Of a stretch of 64,000 nucleotides of DNA, positions 60,985-64,000 are shown in pieces (within the stretch, counting starts at the first letter, position 1; every line of letters begins with the position of its first letter). Position numbers and translations under genes: made by a program. Below the pieces are notes generated by a model that was not told the DNA's origin, searched no databases, and saw only the letters and a list, made by a program, of their open reading frames with translations. The stretch lies in the NCBI RefSeq assembly GCF_014642915.1, contig NZ_BMJE01000002.1, forward strand, positions 522,703 through 586,702, written 5' to 3'. The stretch is from Flavobacterium suaedae. Lineage in GTDB: Bacteria; Bacteroidota; Bacteroidia; Flavobacteriales; Flavobacteriaceae.

Positions 60985-62967
60985 TTAATTGAATACAACA
61001 TCCGGCTTTTCCAGATTGTCCAGTTTTAAGACGTATTTTTCTGGTAATAAACTCAACCCATACTGGTATGAAGCATTCATCCATCCAAATCCGGATTTTG
61101 TAATATAGGCAAATTCTGTACCCACATTTCCATATTCAGCATATACTTTATGGGTACTTTCTACTACGTCATATTTTTCAGGTATGGTGCCGTTATAATC
61201 TACTGCATTTTGAGTAATCGTCCATAGCCAGCGGTATATCATTTCAATAGCTTCGTCTTTATAACCATAATTCATTAACCCTTTCCATAATAACATTTGG
61301 TGTGGCGCCCAGCCATAGGGGTAGTCCCATTGGCGTTGCATATCGCTACTCGCATACCTTTCAGTAGATTCTTTATTGGATGCCAAGAAACCTCCTTGTG
61401 CTTTTAGCTCCTTCATTAATAAAGGTACAAGCAGGTCTGCTTCTTCCTGTGTACATAATCCTGCCCATAGTGGGAAGAAGTTAGTAGCAGCCATAAAATC
61501 AGTACGTTCTTCCGTTTTTACATTAAAATCGAAGAAACAGTGTTTTTCATCATCCCATAAATATTGTTTCATCAGTATTTTTCGATTCGATGCTTTTTCG
61601 TGCCAATACTTATTGGTGTAACGATGACCGTTTTCGGCAGTAAACCTACCATTAAAGTAAGTACTGATTAAAAAATCAAAATCTTTCTCATATTTATATA
61701 ATAATGAGTTTAAATCTACGCAATTTAAATCCGCAGCTATATCTGCCAGTCGCCATGTTGTATCGTGACCGCTTTCCCTAAGTGTACGGTCGTGCACAAA
61801 ATAACGGTCAAGTTTAGCATCTTTAATTTCTCCGTTTTTATATTTCTCCTCAAAGGTTAATACTGAAAGGTCATACTTATTGGCATATTCCTGTAATATA
61901 CTCCTAAAATGCCCGGGTTCTGTTTCGGGTGGAATTCCTATACCTTCGGCATAATAGCGGTTAAGCCCGGTAGATGGGGTATAGCGCTTGGTTTTCATCC
62001 ATACCGTTTCATATTCCTGTATCGCTATAGAAAGCGTGTGTTTTAGCCACTTTTTATTTTCTTCTGTTTTGGGTAACTCAGCATATACCTCTCTTATAAA
62101 TGAAGACAAAAATGGTGGTTGTGTACGGGTAAGGTAATAGGAACGATTCGCATTAAGTATTTTGCCGTAATATTTTATCTGATAACAAAAGTTGTCTACC
62201 ATAGCCTTGGCCAAGTCAATTCTGCCATCTATAATAAGCCCTATACCTTCAAAATAACTGTCCCACCCGTACATTTCGTTAAACCTGCCACCGGGAACAA
62301 CAAAAGGTACACCTTTTCCATTTTCTATTTTTAATGATAATATACCGGGGCGGCTATTTATAGAACGCACATACTCCGGTGTAATAGTAGGGGGGAGTAT
62401 AATCACCTCGAGTTCTCTCCTTTTTTTTTGTAGGTTTAAAAAGTAATCGATACCCGTGCTGTCATTATAAGGTACATATATACGCTGATGGCTATCATGC
62501 ACTTTTTCATCTTCTACTATCCTTTTCAAACCCTCGTCATCTACCGTTCGCGTAAGATCATCCCAAAAATGTGATTTTATACGTCTAGAAATTCTCTCTG
62601 CCGGCGGTTCCTGTATTTGGCATAATGTAATAGTAAGGTTTTCATATTCTTTTTCATTTGCAATAGCCAGTTCTTGTAGTAGGTTAGACAGATAATAAGT
62701 ATTACGTAAAATAACAGTATCTCCCGCTGTGCTTACCATATAATAATCTTTAGAAGGAGCATCATCTTTAGTAATCTTATTATCGCCATCAGTATCATAA
62801 CCAACTAAAAGGTCATGCATAGTCTTATTAACAGGTAAATTAAAAATTATGTTGTTTTCTACAAATTTTTTACTGCAATTCATATATAAGCTAGCTATAA
62901 GGAGGCAGGCTATAATAATAAAAGCCTGTTTAAAATTAAAATTAAGTTTATTCGGTTTAAACTTCAT
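60985..62967 (-). CDS. Trehalase, GH37 family, lipoprotein with an EF-hand-like loop
   Basis: 660 aa from ATG 62967 (MKFKPNKLNFNF), chosen because GGAGGA precedes it and it gives a lipoprotein signal ('LIASLYMNC', Cys about 32). The frame from 63021 adds 18 residues. The (alpha/alpha)6 barrel carries the GH37 signature 'PGGRFNEMYGWDSYF' and 'QWDYPYGWAPHQ'. Near residue 57 'DTDGDNKITKDD' is a 12-residue EF-hand-like calcium loop. Hydrolyses trehalose to glucose in the periplasm or at the surface. Confidence 0.93.
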   Translation of the reverse strand: MKFKPNKLNFNFKQAFIIIACLLIASLYMNCSKKFVENNIIFNLPVNKTMHDLLVGYDTDGDNKITKDDAPSKDYYMVSTAGDTVILRNTYYLSNLLQELAIANEKEYENLTITLCQIQEPPAERISRRIKSHFWDDLTRTVDDEGLKRIVEDEKVHDSHQRIYVPYNDSTGIDYFLNLQKKRRELEVIILPPTITPEYVRSINSRPGILSLKIENGKGVPFVVPGGRFNEMYGWDSYFEGIGLIIDGRIDLAKAMVDNFCYQIKYYGKILNANRSYYLTRTQPPFLSSFIREVYAELPKTEENKKWLKHTLSIAIQEYETVWMKTKRYTPSTGLNRYYAEGIGIPPETEPGHFRSILQEYANKYDLSVLTFEEKYKNGEIKDAKLDRYFVHDRTLRESGHDTTWRLADIAADLNCVDLNSLLYKYEKDFDFLISTYFNGRFTAENGHRYTNKYWHEKASNRKILMKQYLWDDEKHCFFDFNVKTEERTDFMAATNFFPLWAGLCTQEEADLLVPLLMKELKAQGGFLASNKESTERYASSDMQRQWDYPYGWAPHQMLLWKGLMNYGYKDEAIEMIYRWLWTITQNAVDYNGTIPEKYDVVESTHKVYAEYGNVGTEFAYITKSGFGWMNASYQYGLSLLPEKYVLKLDNLEKPDVVFN

Positions 62968-63208
62968 TCCTCCAATTATGAGTAAGTGAAATATAAAAGT
63001 AATAAAATTCTGTATGCCCATTGTATATAGTTAAAATGCTTAACATATCATTAGTATGTTTTTATTAAATTCAAAAAATATTTATAAAAGAACTAACGAT
63101 TTTGTTTCAACAGCCTGCTATGTAGTGCTAATATTGGTTTTTCGTTAGGTATAGGTTAATTTTATTTTAACATTATTTAGTAATATTATATATGTTAAAT
63201 TGAAAATA

Positions 63209-63216
63209 TACATTTG
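63209..63216 (+). promoter_or_regulatory. -7 element TACATTTG of the 63256 gene
   Basis: Exact TAnnTTTG, 39 bp before the ATG. Confidence 0.6.
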
Positions 63217-63255
63217 GCGCAAAATATTTAAAAAACAAACAAACCATTCAAACAA

Positions 63256-63711
63256 ATGAAAAAAATTATTACAATCATTGCGCTATTTTTTGCTGTCTCT
63301 TCATCTTTTGCTCAACTAAAAGTCACTGAGTTTAAAAAAGCAGACGTGGAACTTATAGGTAAAATAACGCCTATGGGACAAATGACCGTTAAATTGGAGA
63401 AAGAAGGAGATAAGTGTATCTTTACTTATAGAGATGCTAAATTTGATAAAATAGACAATTACAAGAGTTTTGAATTTAACGCTTCAGATTTAGATGCCCT
63501 ATATGAGTTGTTCACTAACTTTGAAGGAGTAGAAAAAGGAGATCAAAAAGCAATAAGTTTAGGCGATGGAGAACGTTTAAACCTTGTTTATGATAAAATG
63601 TTAGGTAAAATGTATTTTACAATATATCATACAAACGCTGCCGGAGTAGAAGGTCAGGTACAATATTTAACTCCAAAGCAATTCAAAAAACTATTTGGTA
63701 AGAAAAAATAA
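63256..63711 (+). CDS. Small secreted protein, function unknown
   Basis: 151 aa with a Sec signal (1-19, ending SSSFAQ before LKV). The mature part alternates strands and helices ('KVTEFKKADVELIGKITPMG', 'ITPMGQMTVKLEKEGDK', 'YLTPKQFKKLFGKKK'). No recognised domain. It has its own promoter and terminator and sits just before a probable rRNA operon promoter. Confidence 0.78.
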   Translation: MKKIITIIALFFAVSSSFAQLKVTEFKKADVELIGKITPMGQMTVKLEKEGDKCIFTYRDAKFDKIDNYKSFEFNASDLDALYELFTNFEGVEKGDQKAISLGDGERLNLVYDKMLGKMYFTIYHTNAAGVEGQVQYLTPKQFKKLFGKKK

Positions 63712-63739
63712 ATAATAGAATTTTATTAAGTATATGCTA

Positions 63740-63776
63740 TAAAGAGGGTGTGGAAATCTCCACACCCTCTTTTATT
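63740..63776 (+). terminator. Intrinsic terminator of the 63256 gene
   Basis: 14-bp perfect stem AAAGAGGGTGTGGA-AATC-TCCACACCCTCTTT followed by TATT. Confidence 0.85.
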
Positions 63777-63930
63777 ATAAAGGTGCCTTTTCACTATATA
63801 GTATTTAATATATACAACGTTGTGCATAATAATAAAAAGCAACAAAAAAAACTTTGGTACCTAATATTAGGTAAATCAATAAGTTGAGCTAAAAAATTAA
63901 AAAAAGGTTAAAAAAACCTTAGCAAAACAG

Positions 63931-63960
63931 TTGCAAAAGCCAAAAAGAGTATTACATTTG
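63931..63960 (+). promoter_or_regulatory. Stable-RNA promoter at the window edge, probably of an rRNA operon
   Basis: -33 TTG (63931-63933), exactly 19 nt, -7 TACATTTG (63953-63960), then CACCCGC. Matches the two tRNA promoters of the window. The transcript would run off the right edge; no rRNA sequence is reached. Confidence 0.75.
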
Positions 63961-64000
63961 CACCCGCTTACAACAACAAGCACGTACAGACACATACTGA

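Noticed and set aside
1..64000. CRISPR arrays, insertion sequences, prophage genes
   Set aside because: No regularly spaced direct repeats, transposase motifs or phage structural genes were seen.

Overview
The window reads as a chromosome segment of a Bacteroidota bacterium of the family Flavobacteriaceae, close to Flavobacterium. The evidence is low G+C with long A/T-rich intergenic stretches, many copies of the Bacteroidota sigma factor -7 hexamer TAnnTTTG, a FecI/FecR/TonB-receptor signalling cassette, a split transketolase, a type 3 prolyl-tRNA synthetase, numerous Bacteroidota lipoproteins, and few strong Shine-Dalgarno sequences.

Layout. 1-2531 (-): a cell-surface signalling cassette (ECF sigma, FecR anti-sigma, TonB receptor with an STN domain, cut by the window edge). 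2532-3182: a gene-poor stretch with hairpins and a plus-strand terminator that suggest a small transcript. 3183-10181: ffh, folD, an SDR with an AraC regulator, rluF, a small secreted protein and rimO. 10346-12909 (+): a very A/T-rich island with a Tae4-type peptidoglycan amidase preceded by a Sec lipoprotein region (the two parts in different frames), a Tai4-like immunity lipoprotein and an unknown secreted protein. 12993-21818: FadL-type porin, low-complexity lipoprotein, proS, two tRNA-Glu, rpsT, membrane phosphodiesterase, alr and an M20 peptidase. 21982-27671: GH95 fucosidase and a three-gene glycan cassette (deacetylase, GT4, wecB).

27709-39385 is an accessory, regulator-rich block of oxidoreductases: OYE, NmrA-like proteins, SRPBCC, pirin, MDR reductase, SDR, metallo-hydrolase, SnoaL-like protein and cysteine hydrolase. 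It also carries Crp/Fnr, two AraC and one HxlR regulators plus an AraC relic. Three minus-strand promoters share one long operator-like motif at identical spacing. Two plus-strand promoters share a TTTACC-N4-GGTAAA inverted repeat at identical spacing. It is the strongest candidate for an undescribed regulatory system here, together with the lipoprotein-amidase locus.

39635-64000: tRNA-Leu, two tRNA-Lys, aroK, RNA and nucleotide metabolism genes, FKBP lipoprotein, split transketolase, tgt, lptG, EamA transporter, accA, dnaB, a secreted GATase-fold protein, thrS-infC-rpmI-rplT (infC has no standard start codon and seems to start at ATA), katE, trehalase and a small secreted protein. The window ends in a near-perfect stable-RNA promoter, so an rRNA operon may begin just outside it. 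No phage, complete insertion sequence, integrase or CRISPR array was seen.
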